64,000 nucleotides of DNA, from the NCBI RefSeq assembly GCF_036885605.1, contig NZ_CP142523.1, positions 372,001 through 436,000 on the forward strand, read 5' to 3'. The number at the start of each line of letters is the position of its first letter. The stretch's first letter is position 1. The DNA is from Janthinobacterium sp. TB1-E2 (lineage in GTDB: Bacteria > Pseudomonadota > Gammaproteobacteria > Burkholderiales > Burkholderiaceae_D). Below the pieces are notes generated by a model, which was not told where the DNA came from, made no database searches, and saw only the letters and a list, made by a program, of their open reading frames with translations. A program made the translations under genes and the position numbers. Below are positions 1 through 8,001 of the stretch, in pieces.

Positions 1-1
1 G

Positions 2-1285
2 GGCAAGGTGACCTTGCAGGCCGTCGAGATGGCGTATTACGTATTGAACGAGCGCTATGGCGTGCTGGCCCGCGACGGCAGTTCGCGCATCGTGCGCCTG
101 ACGCCGAAGAACACCATCACGATCGCCTCGAGCATTTCCAACGGCGCCGGCTCGGCCTTGCTGGCGGCGGAGCAGGATGCCAGGGGCTTGATCAGCGGCG
201 TGGCGGCCAGCGAGCCGCAAGTCCAGCCGGCGGCATCGAGCGCCTACACCGTGCGCCAAGGCGGGGCGGCGGTGGCCAATCCCGGCCGCGCGCTGTTCGA
301 CTACGCCACCTATGCGGCCCTGTATCAGCCATGCATCGCCTCGGTGGCCGGCAATGCGGGACGCTGCACGGCGCTCGTCGCCAAGGGCTTATTGAACGGC
401 GCCGACCTGGCGGCGCAGCAGGAGGACTCCAAGCAGCGCTTGCGCGCGTATGGCTGGTTGCCCGACTCCGATCCCTTGCAGGCCGCGCATGCGGGCACGA
501 ACATCCTCGTGGCCGTCACCTATGCGTATGCCTATGGAAAATTCTCCGTGACCGATAAAGTGTGCGGTTTCACGTTTGCGCAGACGGACGGCAGCGGCAA
601 TCCGATCGCGTTCACGTCGGCACAAAAGGCGGCCAGCTTTGCCGCACAAAATGGCATCCTCGGCAATGTCGTGTACGAGAACAGCGTGGGCGGCGCCAAG
701 GTCTACACGGCCGGCGTGTCGCCGTCAAACAGCCTGGCAGACCAGTCGCTCGACGGCTTCCTGTGCCTGCGCAGCCTGGCGACGGGGCGCGACACCGTCA
801 GCGGCGCCAACTTGCAAGGGACATTGGCCACGCAAAGCGTGCGCGTGCGGGCAGGCATGGCCGAGGTCGCGGCCAGCGGCAAATTGAATGGCAAGCCTGC
901 CATCATCGTGCACGGCCGCAGCGACACGCTGATTCCCGTCAATCACGCGTCGCGCGCTTACGTGAGCCTGAACGCCGCCGTGGAAGGAGCGAATAGCCAG
1001 CTGCGCTATATCGAGGTGACCAATGCCAACCACTTCGATTCCTTCAGCAATGCCTTGCCGACCCTGATCGTGCCGCTGCACGTGTACCTGAACCGGGCAC
1101 TCGACACCATGTATGCGCATCTGAATGCCAAGCAAGCTCTGCCGCCATCGCAGGTGGTGCGCACGGTGACGCGCGCCGATGCGTCGACCCTGATCACGAA
1201 TGTCAACGTGCCAGCGATCGCCACGGCGCCGGCGCCCGGTAATGTCATCAGTGTGACGGGGACTGTCGTCGATATTCCCAACTAG
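2..1285 (+). CDS. 3-hydroxybutyrate oligomer hydrolase, C-terminal part (5' end outside window)
   Basis: Hydrolyses short 3-hydroxybutyrate oligomers released from PHB, in this family usually a protein of nearly 700 residues. Only the last roughly 427 codons are here; the frame is open to the left edge, so the GTG at 8 is not the real start. Counting from that GTG, a nucleophile-elbow motif SISNGAG puts a candidate catalytic Ser at 44, HGRSDTLIP gives Asp306 and NANHFDSF gives His342, the expected triad order of an alpha/beta hydrolase. The gene ends just before a strong terminator. Family assignment is by recall of the conserved SxSNG and HGRSD motifs. Confidence 0.8.
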   Translation, partial: GKVTLQAVEMAYYVLNERYGVLARDGSSRIVRLTPKNTITIASSISNGAGSALLAAEQDARGLISGVAASEPQVQPAASSAYTVRQGGAAVANPGRALFDYATYAALYQPCIASVAGNAGRCTALVAKGLLNGADLAAQQEDSKQRLRAYGWLPDSDPLQAAHAGTNILVAVTYAYAYGKFSVTDKVCGFTFAQTDGSGNPIAFTSAQKAASFAAQNGILGNVVYENSVGGAKVYTAGVSPSNSLADQSLDGFLCLRSLATGRDTVSGANLQGTLATQSVRVRAGMAEVAASGKLNGKPAIIVHGRSDTLIPVNHASRAYVSLNAAVEGANSQLRYIEVTNANHFDSFSNALPTLIVPLHVYLNRALDTMYAHLNAKQALPPSQVVRTVTRADASTLITNVNVPAIATAPAPGNVISVTGTVVDIPN

Positions 1286-1307
1286 GCTGTATCGTCTGTG
1301 GAACTTG

Positions 1308-1333
1308 CGGCCACGTTTCACGTGGCCGTTTTT
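1308..1333 (+). terminator. Rho-independent terminator after the oligomer hydrolase
   Basis: A perfect 9-bp stem (CGGCCACGT at 1308-1316, ACGTGGCCG at 1320-1328) with loop TTC is followed by five T at 1329-1333. The T run overlaps the stop codon of the convergent EAL gene. The leftward reading has no T run after the stem. Confidence 0.85.
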
Positions 1334-2171
1334 ATTCCCAGGCCGTATCGGCAATATCGCCCAGTCCCTGGAAGACGGGCTTGGAAAACCAGTAGCCCTG
1401 CATCAGGGAAATGCCGCAGCCGGAAAGAAAATCGCGCTCGGCGCGCGTCTCGATGCCTTCGGCCAGCACGCGGATACCGAGTTCATGGCACAGGCTGGCG
1501 ATGGCCCGCACGATGGCCTGGCGCGGCGCATGCGTATCGATGCCGCGCACCAAATCCATGTCGATCTTGATGATGTCAGGCTGGTATTCGGCCAGCAAGT
1601 TCAAGCCCGCATAGCCGGCGCCGAAATCGTCGATGGCCGTCTGGAAGCCGAAGCGCCGGTAGGCGCGGAAGATCTCGACCAGATGCGGACGGTCTTGCAC
1701 CCGTTCGCCCTCCGTCACTTCAAAGATGATTTTGTCGGTAGGGAAGCGATGGAGCTTGGCCGCTTCCAGGGTACTGCGGATGCACACTTCAGGACGGTAA
1801 ACGGCGTTGGGCAGGAAGTTGATCGACAGAAATCCCTGCATGCCCAGCCTGGCGGCGCCGGCCACGGCCTTGACGCGGCAAGCCTGGTCGAAGCGGTAGC
1901 GGTTGTCGTCGTTCACTTGCGCCAGCACGCTGGCCGCGCTTTCGCCGTTGGGGCCGCGCACCAGCGCCTCGTGCGCATAAATGCTGCGCGTGGCCAGGTC
2001 GACGATGGGCTGATACGCATACTCGAAGGCGAACGGCAGCGGCGCGCTGTCGTGGCAGCCTGCACAGGCACCGTATGGAAAGCTGGTGCTGTCAGGATGG
2101 ATGGGGATGTCGGGAGGCGTCATGGCGGCAGTGTAGCAGGGTGGGTTGGCGGACTCCGTCTGCTGGCTCAC
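1332..2171 (-). CDS. EAL-domain c-di-GMP phosphodiesterase
   Basis: Predicted to linearise cyclic-di-GMP to pGpG. The EAL domain covers most of the 279 residues: YQPIV then HEALVRG (EAL at 68-70), FEVTEGE, IDDFGAGYAG (the DDFG metal and substrate motif) and VLAEGIET, so it looks catalytically complete. No membrane segment or classical sensor domain is present. The short N-terminus holds CAGCH (36-40), which has the CxxCH form but no export signal. The GTG start at 2171 overlaps the stop of the upstream alcohol dehydrogenase (GTGA); the ATG at 2123 is an alternative start without a better ribosome site. Confidence 0.85.
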   Translation of the reverse strand: MSQQTESANPPCYTAAMTPPDIPIHPDSTSFPYGACAGCHDSAPLPFAFEYAYQPIVDLATRSIYAHEALVRGPNGESAASVLAQVNDDNRYRFDQACRVKAVAGAARLGMQGFLSINFLPNAVYRPEVCIRSTLEAAKLHRFPTDKIIFEVTEGERVQDRPHLVEIFRAYRRFGFQTAIDDFGAGYAGLNLLAEYQPDIIKIDMDLVRGIDTHAPRQAIVRAIASLCHELGIRVLAEGIETRAERDFLSGCGISLMQGYWFSKPVFQGLGDIADTAWE

Positions 2172-3325
2172 AATGCGGCCGCATAGATGGCGCGCGCGTC
2201 GGCGCGCGTGACGGGCCGGGGATTGTTGCCTAGCAAGCGCGTCTGCAGCATGGCTTCATCGGCCAGGCGGTCCAGGTCACCGGCTGCGATGCCCACCTCA
2301 CGCAGGGTGCGCGCTATGCCGGTGGCCACGGCGATTTCCTGCATGGCCTCGATCAGGGCCACGGCCCGCGCTTCCTCGCTGCCCGCGATGCCGGGCTGCA
2401 GGATGGTGGCAAGTTGCGCATACAGGGGCGCCGCATGGGACAGATTAAAACGCAGCACGTGCGGCAGCACCAGCGCATTCGACAGGCCGTGTGGCACGTG
2501 GAACAGTCCCCCGATGGGATAGGCGAGCGCATGCACGGCGGCCACGGGCGCATTGGCAAACGCCTGGCCGGCCAGCATGGCGCCCAGCAGCATGGCTTGC
2601 CGCGCCGGCACGTTGCTGCCATCGCGGCAGGCGGTGACCAGGTTATTGGAGAGTAGCGACAGCGCTTGCGTGGCCAGCATGTCGGACAAGGGATTTTTCA
2701 GCAGGCGACTGGTGTACGCTTCGATCGCATGCACCATGGCGTCGATGCCGGTGGCGGCCGTCACGGCGGGCGGCAAACCGAGGGTCAGGCTGGCGTCGAG
2801 GATGGCCAGGTCCGCATACAGTTGCGGCGCGACCACACCCATCTTGCTGGTGGCGCCCGTGGTGACGATGGCGATGTGGGTGACTTCCGAGCCCGTGCCG
2901 GCTGTGGTCGGCAATTGCACGAGGGGCAGGCGCTGGCCGTGAACATTGCCGATGCCATACAGTTGCGCCAGTTCCTGGTGGCCCGGTGCCAGCACGGCGA
3001 TCAGCTTGGCCACGTCCAGCGAGCTGCCGCCACCGAGGCCGATAATCAGTTCCACGTGAAACATCTGCGCCTGGGCCACGCCGGCCAGTACGATGGCTTC
3101 GGGCGGATCGGCTTGCACGTCGGAAAACACGTGGACTTCGATGCCGGCCGACTGCAAGCTGTGCAAGGGAGCATCGGCCAGGCCCGTGCGCAAAAAGCCC
3201 GCGTCGGTGACGAGCAGGGCGCGGCGCACGCTGGGAAAGTGATGGGCGATGTGCGTGCCCAGCTGGGCGGCGGCACCCGGTTCAACGATCAGATGGGGCA
3301 CGGTGCGGAACTGGAAGGCGGACAT
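2168..3325 (-). CDS. Iron-containing (type III) alcohol dehydrogenase
   Basis: NAD(P)-dependent oxidoreductase of the Fe-ADH family, 385 residues, the usual length. Motifs: GLGGGSSLDVAK (dinucleotide binding), TTAGTGSEVT, IDAMVHAIEAYTS and HGLSNALVLPHV, the last two carrying the expected metal-ligand His residues. Substrate cannot be told from sequence; the family includes 1,3-propanediol, butanol and maleylacetate enzymes. The ATG at 3325 is preceded by AGGAG. The downstream EAL gene overlaps by four bases, so the two are probably co-translated. A parS-like 14-mer lies inside this coding region at 3048-3063. Confidence 0.88.
   Translation of the reverse strand: MSAFQFRTVPHLIVEPGAAAQLGTHIAHHFPSVRRALLVTDAGFLRTGLADAPLHSLQSAGIEVHVFSDVQADPPEAIVLAGVAQAQMFHVELIIGLGGGSSLDVAKLIAVLAPGHQELAQLYGIGNVHGQRLPLVQLPTTAGTGSEVTHIAIVTTGATSKMGVVAPQLYADLAILDASLTLGLPPAVTAATGIDAMVHAIEAYTSRLLKNPLSDMLATQALSLLSNNLVTACRDGSNVPARQAMLLGAMLAGQAFANAPVAAVHALAYPIGGLFHVPHGLSNALVLPHVLRFNLSHAAPLYAQLATILQPGIAGSEEARAVALIEAMQEIAVATGIARTLREVGIAAGDLDRLADEAMLQTRLLGNNPRPVTRADARAIYAAAL
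3048..3063. other. parS-like ParB-binding site (inside the alcohol dehydrogenase gene)
   Basis: The sequence AGTTCCACGTGAAACA contains the 14-mer GTTCCACGTGAAAC, one base from the palindromic core of the general parS consensus TGTTTCACGTGAAACA. The same 14-mer occurs at 4283-4296 and, on the other strand, at 3385-3398. Confidence 0.7.
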
Positions 3326-3383
3326 GCAGACTCCTGACAGTAAGGACAGAAGCCAAGCTTACTCCGCTTTCCAGCCCCGCGCC

Positions 3384-3399
3384 TGTTTCACGTGGAACC
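3384..3399. other. parS-like ParB-binding site (intergenic)
   Basis: TGTTTCACGTGGAACC; its inner 14-mer is the exact reverse complement of the one at 3049-3062. It sits between the end of nuoA and the start of the alcohol dehydrogenase. Confidence 0.8.
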
Positions 3400-3410
3400 T
3401 GATCCGTCGC

Positions 3411-3770
3411 TTACTCCCAGTCCAGCGCGCCTTTTTTCCACTCGTACACTAGCCCGATGGTCAGCACGGCGAGAAAGCCCATGACGGCCCAGAAACCGAC
3501 CTGGCCCAGTTCGTTGACATTGGCCGCCCACGGCATCAGAAAGATGACTTCGATATCGAACAGGATGAACAGAATGGCGACCAGATAGAAGCGGACGTCG
3601 AACTTCATGCGCGCGTCGCCGAATGCTTCGAAGCCGCATTCGTACGGCGACAGTTTTTGTGCATCCGGTTTGTGCGGACCGAGCGCGCGCCCCAGCAGCA
3701 TGGGCACGATACCGACGAGGATGCCGATCAGAATGAACAGCAGAACGGGAAAATAGTTTTCGAGGAGCAT
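3411..3770 (-). CDS. nuoA: NADH-quinone oxidoreductase subunit A, stand-alone copy
   Basis: Membrane subunit of respiratory complex I, 119 residues, three predicted transmembrane helices (about 7-27, 61-82, 90-108). The NuoA signatures are present: [10 protein letters not shown] around 41-50, then [19 protein letters not shown] with an acidic residue after it. The ATG at 3770 is preceded by AGAGGA. It follows the guanidinium exporter by 11 bases on the same strand, so it probably shares that riboswitch-controlled transcript. No other nuo gene is in the window, so this is either a split locus or an extra paralogue; the segment [11 protein letters not shown] differs from the FDLE-FLFPW form I recall for betaproteobacterial operon copies. 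Confidence 0.85.
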   Translation of the reverse strand: MLLENYFPVLLFILIGILVGIVPMLLGRALGPHKPDAQKLSPYECGFEAFGDARMKFDVRFYLVAILFILFDIEVIFLMPWAANVNELGQVGFWAVMGFLAVLTIGLVYEWKKGALDWE

Positions 3771-3781
3771 GGGGATTCCTC

Positions 3782-4102
3782 TCAGTGGCTCGACGACAGT
3801 TTCATCAGCACGATGCCGCACACGATGAGGACGGCGGCGCACACGCGCAGGATGTTGACTTGCTCGCCCAGAAAAACGATGCCGACGATAAAGGCGCCGA
3901 CGGCGCCGATGCCCGTCCAGATCGTATAGGCCGTGCCCAAGGGCAGGGTGCGCATGGCCAGCGACAGCAAGCCGAAGCTGGCGATCATCATGACGATGGT
4001 AAGGACGGAGGGAGTGAGTTTGGTGAAACCCTCGGAGAGTTTCATTGAGTATGCCCACACGACTTCAAACATGCCGGCAATGAGTAATAGTATCCAGGCC
4101 AT
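3782..4102 (-). CDS. gdx: SMR-family guanidinium exporter (SugE/Gdx type)
   Basis: Small inner-membrane antiporter of 106 residues with four transmembrane helices, predicted to export guanidinium in exchange for protons. The essential Glu of helix 1 is at position 13 (GMFEVVWA). The segment [17 protein letters not shown] is typical of the SugE/Gdx branch rather than EmrE-type multidrug pumps. The guanidine-II riboswitch in its leader independently supports the substrate. A good AAGGAG lies six bases before the ATG. nuoA follows directly. sugE is the older name. Confidence 0.9.
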   Translation of the reverse strand: MAWILLLIAGMFEVVWAYSMKLSEGFTKLTPSVLTIVMMIASFGLLSLAMRTLPLGTAYTIWTGIGAVGAFIVGIVFLGEQVNILRVCAAVLIVCGIVLMKLSSSH

Positions 4103-4122
4103 GGCGGCTCCTTATACAGAGC

Positions 4123-4166
4123 GGGCCGTCCCGGTGTGTGCCCATGATGGGGGAGGCCGTCCTCCT
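4123..4166 (-). promoter_or_regulatory. Guanidine-II (mini-ykkC) riboswitch
   Basis: On the leftward strand two short hairpins each carry an ACGG tetraloop: GGAGG-ACGG-CCTCC at 4166-4153 and CGGG-ACGG-CCCG at 4134-4123, joined by an 18-base linker. Two ACGR-loop hairpins are the defining feature of the guanidine-II class. The second hairpin ends 8 bases before the AAGGAG of the exporter gene, consistent with control of translation initiation. Ligand and mode are inferred from the class. Confidence 0.85.
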
Positions 4167-4281
4167 GGATGATCGTCACGATGGCCACAGGCGTGGCCAC
4201 GGATGCGGACGATGCGGCAATTGTAGCAAACATTGCCGGATGCCGCAGCCCCAGCGCGGGCCCTGTCCTGGCACCGCTGCG

Positions 4282-4297
4282 TGTTCCACGTGAAACA
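4282..4297. other. parS-like ParB-binding site (upstream of mnmG)
   Basis: TGTTCCACGTGAAACA differs from the consensus TGTTTCACGTGAAACA at one base and keeps the full outer palindrome. This is the best of the three sites and lies in the intergenic region between the exporter leader and mnmG. The rest of 4103-4430 holds the riboswitch and the mnmG promoter. Confidence 0.85.
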
Positions 4298-4358
4298 AAA
4301 ATCGCCGCTGACTTGCCCTTGCTGAGTAAAAATTAAGCAAAAATTGGCCCGTGGAAGG

Positions 4359-4384
4359 TTGCGCTTGCAAAAAGACTCTATAAT
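4359..4384 (+). promoter_or_regulatory. mnmG: Possible sigma70 promoter of mnmG
   Basis: A perfect -10 hexamer TATAAT lies at 4379-4384, about 47 bases before the mnmG start. The best -35 candidate, TTGCGC at 4359-4364, is only 14 bases away, which is short, so the -35 is uncertain. Confidence 0.45.
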
Positions 4385-4430
4385 CGGAGCTCTCTTCCCG
4401 CATTTTTACTTGCACTGTTACCTATTTATC

Positions 4431-6368
4431 ATGTTATTTCCTACAGAATTCGACGTCATCGTTGTCGGCGGTGGTCACGCCGGTACCGAGGCGGCCCTCG
4501 CTTCCGCCCGTATGGGGCAGAAGACGCTATTGCTCACGCATAATATTGAGACACTGGGCCAGATGTCGTGCAACCCCTCCATCGGTGGCATCGGCAAGGG
4601 CCATCTGGTCAAGGAAGTCGATGCCATGGGCGGCGCGATGGCGATTGCCACCGACGAATCCGGCATTCAGTTTCGCATCCTGAACTCCTCGAAAGGCCCG
4701 GCAGTCCGCGCCACGCGCGCCCAGGCCGACCGTATTTTGTACAAGGCCGCCATCCGCACGCGCCTGGAAAACCAGCCGAATCTGTGGCTGTTCCAGCAAG
4801 CGGTCGATGATCTGATCGTCGAAGGCGACCGGGTCGTCGGCGCCGTGACGCAGATCGGCTTGAAGTTTCTTGCGCGCGCCGTCGTGCTGACGGCCGGTAC
4901 TTTCCTCGACGGCAAGATCCACGTGGGCTTGAATAATTATTCGGCTGGCCGTGCCGGCGACCCGCCCGCCATCTCGCTGTCGGCCCGCCTGAAAGAGCTG
5001 AAGCTGCCGCAGGGCCGTTTGAAAACGGGGACGCCGCCGCGCATCGATGGCCGTACGATCGACTTTTCCGTCATGCAGGAACAGGCGGGCGACCTCGATC
5101 CCGTGCCTGTGTTTTCCGTGATGGGCAACACGGCCATGCACCCGCGCCAGGTGCCGTGCTGGGTCACGCACACGAATAGCCAGACGCACGACATCATCCG
5201 CGCCGGCCTGGACCGCAGCCCCATGTACACGGGCGTGATCGAAGGCGTGGGCCCCCGTTATTGCCCCTCGATCGAAGACAAGATCCACCGTTTCTCGGGC
5301 AAGGAATCGCACCAGATCTTCCTCGAGCCGGAAGGCTTGACGACGCATGAGTTCTATCCGAACGGCATTTCCACGAGCTTGCCATTCGACGTGCAGATCG
5401 CCCTGGTGCAGTCGATGAAGGGCATGGAAAACGCCCATATCCTGCGTCCTGGCTACGCCATCGAATACGATTATTTCGACCCGCGCGGCTTGAAGGCGTC
5501 GCTGGAAACGAAGGCCGTCGCCGGCCTGTTCTTCGCCGGCCAGATCAACGGCACCACCGGCTACGAAGAAGCGGCCGCGCAAGGCATGCTGGCGGGCCTG
5601 AATGCGGCCTTGCTGACGCAGGACAAGGAAGTCTGGGTACCAGGCCGCTCCGAGGCCTATCTGGGCGTGCTGGTCGACGATCTGATCACTCAGGGCGTGC
5701 AGGAACCGTACCGCATGTTCACCAGCCGTGCCGAATACCGTTTGAGCCTGCGCGAAGACAATGCCGACATGCGCCTGACGGAAATCGGCCGCACTTTGGG
5801 CTGCGTCGGCGACGCCCAATGGCAAGCGTTCGAGACCAAGCGCGAAGCGGTGGCGCTGGAATTGCAGCGCCTGCGTTCCACGTGGGTCAATCCGCGCATC
5901 CTGGCGGCCGCCGAATCGGAACGTATCGTGGGCCAGGCCATCGAACGCGAGTACTCGCTGGCGGACTTGCTGTGCCGCCCGAACGTCGCCTACGACACCT
6001 TGATGAGCATGACGGGCATGGAAGGCCAGGCCCTGGCCGGTCCCGGCGTGATGGATCCCGCCGTGCGCGAACAGGTGGAAATCCAGCTCAAATATGCGGG
6101 CTACATCGAGCGCCAGAGCAAGGAAATCGAGCGCCACGAACACTATGAAAACCTGGCCTTGCCGGAAGGTTTCAATTACCTCGATATCGGCGCACTGTCG
6201 GTCGAAGTGCGGCAAAAACTCGACAAGCAGCGCCCGGAAACCCTGGGCCAGGCATCGCGCATTTCGGGCGTGACGCCGGCGGCCATTTCGCTGCTGCTGG
6301 TGCACCTGAAAAAGCGCGGCTTTGGCGCCGCGCAGACCACCACTTTAAAGGACGAGGTTGTTGAATGA
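4431..6368 (+). CDS. mnmG: tRNA uridine-5-carboxymethylaminomethyl modification enzyme MnmG (GidA)
   Basis: With MnmE, installs the carboxymethylaminomethyl group at wobble U34 of certain tRNAs; cytosolic, FAD-dependent. The start at 4431 gives 645 residues, normal for the family; an upstream in-frame ATG at 4344 adds 29 residues unlike any MnmG and would include the promoter. The FAD motif [12 protein letters not shown] is at 11-22, with [16 protein letters not shown] following and the family block [20 protein letters not shown] later. It overlaps rsmG by four bases (ATGA), as in many proteobacteria. Confidence 0.97.
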   Translation: MLFPTEFDVIVVGGGHAGTEAALASARMGQKTLLLTHNIETLGQMSCNPSIGGIGKGHLVKEVDAMGGAMAIATDESGIQFRILNSSKGPAVRATRAQADRILYKAAIRTRLENQPNLWLFQQAVDDLIVEGDRVVGAVTQIGLKFLARAVVLTAGTFLDGKIHVGLNNYSAGRAGDPPAISLSARLKELKLPQGRLKTGTPPRIDGRTIDFSVMQEQAGDLDPVPVFSVMGNTAMHPRQVPCWVTHTNSQTHDIIRAGLDRSPMYTGVIEGVGPRYCPSIEDKIHRFSGKESHQIFLEPEGLTTHEFYPNGISTSLPFDVQIALVQSMKGMENAHILRPGYAIEYDYFDPRGLKASLETKAVAGLFFAGQINGTTGYEEAAAQGMLAGLNAALLTQDKEVWVPGRSEAYLGVLVDDLITQGVQEPYRMFTSRAEYRLSLREDNADMRLTEIGRTLGCVGDAQWQAFETKREAVALELQRLRSTWVNPRILAAAESERIVGQAIEREYSLADLLCRPNVAYDTLMSMTGMEGQALAGPGVMDPAVREQVEIQLKYAGYIERQSKEIERHEHYENLALPEGFNYLDIGALSVEVRQKLDKQRPETLGQASRISGVTPAAISLLLVHLKKRGFGAAQTTTLKDEVVE

Positions 6369-7009
6369 AGCAGTTTGACCGGGCCGCATTGGCCCCCATT
6401 TTGAATGAAGGCATCGCCGCGCTGGGGCTGGACCTGAGCGCGGATCAGACGGAAAAACTGCTCGATTACCTGGCCTTGCTGGCCAAATGGAATAGTGTGT
6501 ACAACCTGACGTCGGTGCGCGATCCTATGCAGATGCTGACCCTGCATGTGCTCGATTCGCTGGCCGCCGTGCCGGCGTTCGCGGATGCAAAGAATGTGCT
6601 CGACGTGGGCGCCGGTGGCGGCTTGCCGGGCATGGTCCTGGCCATCGCGCGGCCCGATATCAAGGTGTCGATGATCGATACCGTGCATAAAAAGACGGCA
6701 TTCTTGACGCAAGTGAAGGCCGAACTGGGCCTGAGCAACGTCACCGTGTACACGAAACGGGTGGAACAGCTGGAAGTGCAGCAGAAATTCGACGTGATCA
6801 CCTCGCGCGCCTTTGCAGACCTGTCCGACTTCGTCAACTGGTCGAACCACGTGCTGGCCGAGGGCGGGCAATATATCGCCTTGAAAGGGGTGGCACCGCC
6901 AGACGAGAGAGAGCGATTGCCGGCAGACTGGAAAGTGAGGGAATTACGCGCTATCCAGGTGCCAGGGCTAAATGCAGAGCGTCATCTGGTCTTTATAGCA
7001 AGAATTTAA
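6365..7009 (+). CDS. rsmG: 16S rRNA (guanine-527-N7)-methyltransferase RsmG (GidB)
   Basis: Methylates G527 of 16S rRNA using S-adenosylmethionine. The 214 residues match the family; the SAM-binding motif [12 protein letters not shown] lies at 79-90, after the conserved [10 protein letters not shown] segment near 41-50. The TSRAFADL block near the centre is also typical. The start codon overlaps the mnmG stop, so translation is probably coupled. Downstream is the AT-rich repeat array before parA. Confidence 0.96.
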   Translation: MKQFDRAALAPILNEGIAALGLDLSADQTEKLLDYLALLAKWNSVYNLTSVRDPMQMLTLHVLDSLAAVPAFADAKNVLDVGAGGGLPGMVLAIARPDIKVSMIDTVHKKTAFLTQVKAELGLSNVTVYTKRVEQLEVQQKFDVITSRAFADLSDFVNWSNHVLAEGGQYIALKGVAPPDERERLPADWKVRELRAIQVPGLNAERHLVFIARI

Positions 7010-7024
7010 AAGTCGAAAATAAAT

Positions 7025-7105
7025 GATATAAACAGTTTATACCGTATAAATAATATAAACCGTATAAACGATTTATATCGTATAAATTAAATAAATAGTA
7101 TAAAT
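7025..7105 (+). repeat. Nine consecutive degenerate 9-bp AT-rich units
   Basis: From 7025 the sequence divides into nine units of exactly nine bases, most close to CGTATAAAT or CGTATAAAC (for example 7043-7051, 7061-7069, 7079-7087, 7097-7105). Units at 7034 and 7070 contain the inverted form (TTTATA). The block fills most of the gap between rsmG and parA in a GC-rich genome. It may act as a parA promoter or operator region; function is unknown. Confidence 0.75.
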
Positions 7106-7166
7106 CGTTTCGGTCCAATGCCGGGGCGCATGATGAAGTTTGCATCTCTTTACAACTAGAAGATAC

Positions 7167-7937
7167 ATGGCCAAAATTTTTTGTGTAGCAAATCAAAAGG
7201 GTGGTGTTGGTAAAACCACAACAAGCGTCAACCTCTCCGCCGGTCTGGCCAAGTTGAACCAGCGCGTGCTGCTGGTCGACCTCGACCCGCAGGGCAATGC
7301 GACCATGGGCGCCGGCATCAACAAGGCCGGCCTGAAGGCGTCGACCTATGAAGTGATGCTGGGCGAGTCCGATGTCAAGACGGCACGCCAGCGTTCGGAA
7401 GCGGGGCGCTTCGATGTCTTGCCGTCGAACCGCGAGCTGGCCGGCGCGGAAGTGGAGATGGTCGAACTGGACAACCGCGAACGCCGCCTCAAGGATGCGC
7501 TGGCCGAAGTGGACGGCGAATACGATTTCATCTTGGTAGATTGCCCACCGGCATTATCGATGCTGACCTTGAACGGCCTGTGCGCCGCGCATGGCGTGAT
7601 CATCCCGATGCAGTGCGAGTACTACGCGTTGGAAGGCTTGTCCGACCTGGTCAACACCATCAAGAAGGTGCATGCGAACCTGAACCCGGATCTGAAGATC
7701 ATCGGCTTGCTGCGCGTGATGTTCGATCCACGCATGACATTATCGCAACAGGTGTCGGCCCAGCTGGAACAGCACTTCGGCGACAAGGTGTTCAATACCA
7801 TCATTCCGCGCAACGTACGTCTGGCCGAAGCGCCGTCGTACGGCCTGCCTGGCGTGACCTTCGACCCCAGCTCGAAAGGTGCCCAGGCGTATATCGCCTT
7901 CGGCGCCGAGATGGTCGAACGCATCAAACATATGTAA
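7167..7937 (+). CDS. parA: Chromosome partition ATPase ParA (Soj)
   Basis: Walker-type ATPase that moves or positions ParB-parS complexes during chromosome segregation. 256 residues from the ATG at 7167; the upstream ATG at 7140 adds nine residues with no family similarity. The deviant Walker A motif KGGVGKTT is at 11-18 and the Walker B segment DFILVDCPPALS lies near the middle. The absence of an N-terminal helix-turn-helix marks it as the short chromosomal type. parB follows after a 64-base gap. Confidence 0.96.
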   Translation: MAKIFCVANQKGGVGKTTTSVNLSAGLAKLNQRVLLVDLDPQGNATMGAGINKAGLKASTYEVMLGESDVKTARQRSEAGRFDVLPSNRELAGAEVEMVELDNRERRLKDALAEVDGEYDFILVDCPPALSMLTLNGLCAAHGVIIPMQCEYYALEGLSDLVNTIKKVHANLNPDLKIIGLLRVMFDPRMTLSQQVSAQLEQHFGDKVFNTIIPRNVRLAEAPSYGLPGVTFDPSSKGAQAYIAFGAEMVERIKHM

Positions 7938-8001
7938 ACAAGGGGCGGGCGTTTGCACTTCATGATGTAAGCGCTTACTCTGAAAACACGATTAGGACAG
8001 C

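Noticed and set aside
1313..1328. Fourth parS site (CGTTTCACGTGG...)
   Set aside because: The right half differs at three core positions and the sequence is explained by the terminator stem.
4344..4430. N-terminal extension of MnmG from the upstream ATG
   Set aside because: The added residues match no MnmG and include the -10 sequence; the ATG at 4431 fits the family start.
4527..6305. 592-residue antisense reading frame over mnmG, and similar long antisense frames over atpA, atpD, xylD and the dehydratase at 40324
   Set aside because: High GC makes the opposite strand of real genes open for long stretches; the translations are His/Arg/Gln-rich with no domain, and the sense genes are certain.
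7025..7105. AT-rich array as a CRISPR or plasmid-type iteron origin
   Set aside because: Units are 9 bp without spacers, and no cas or rep gene is near.
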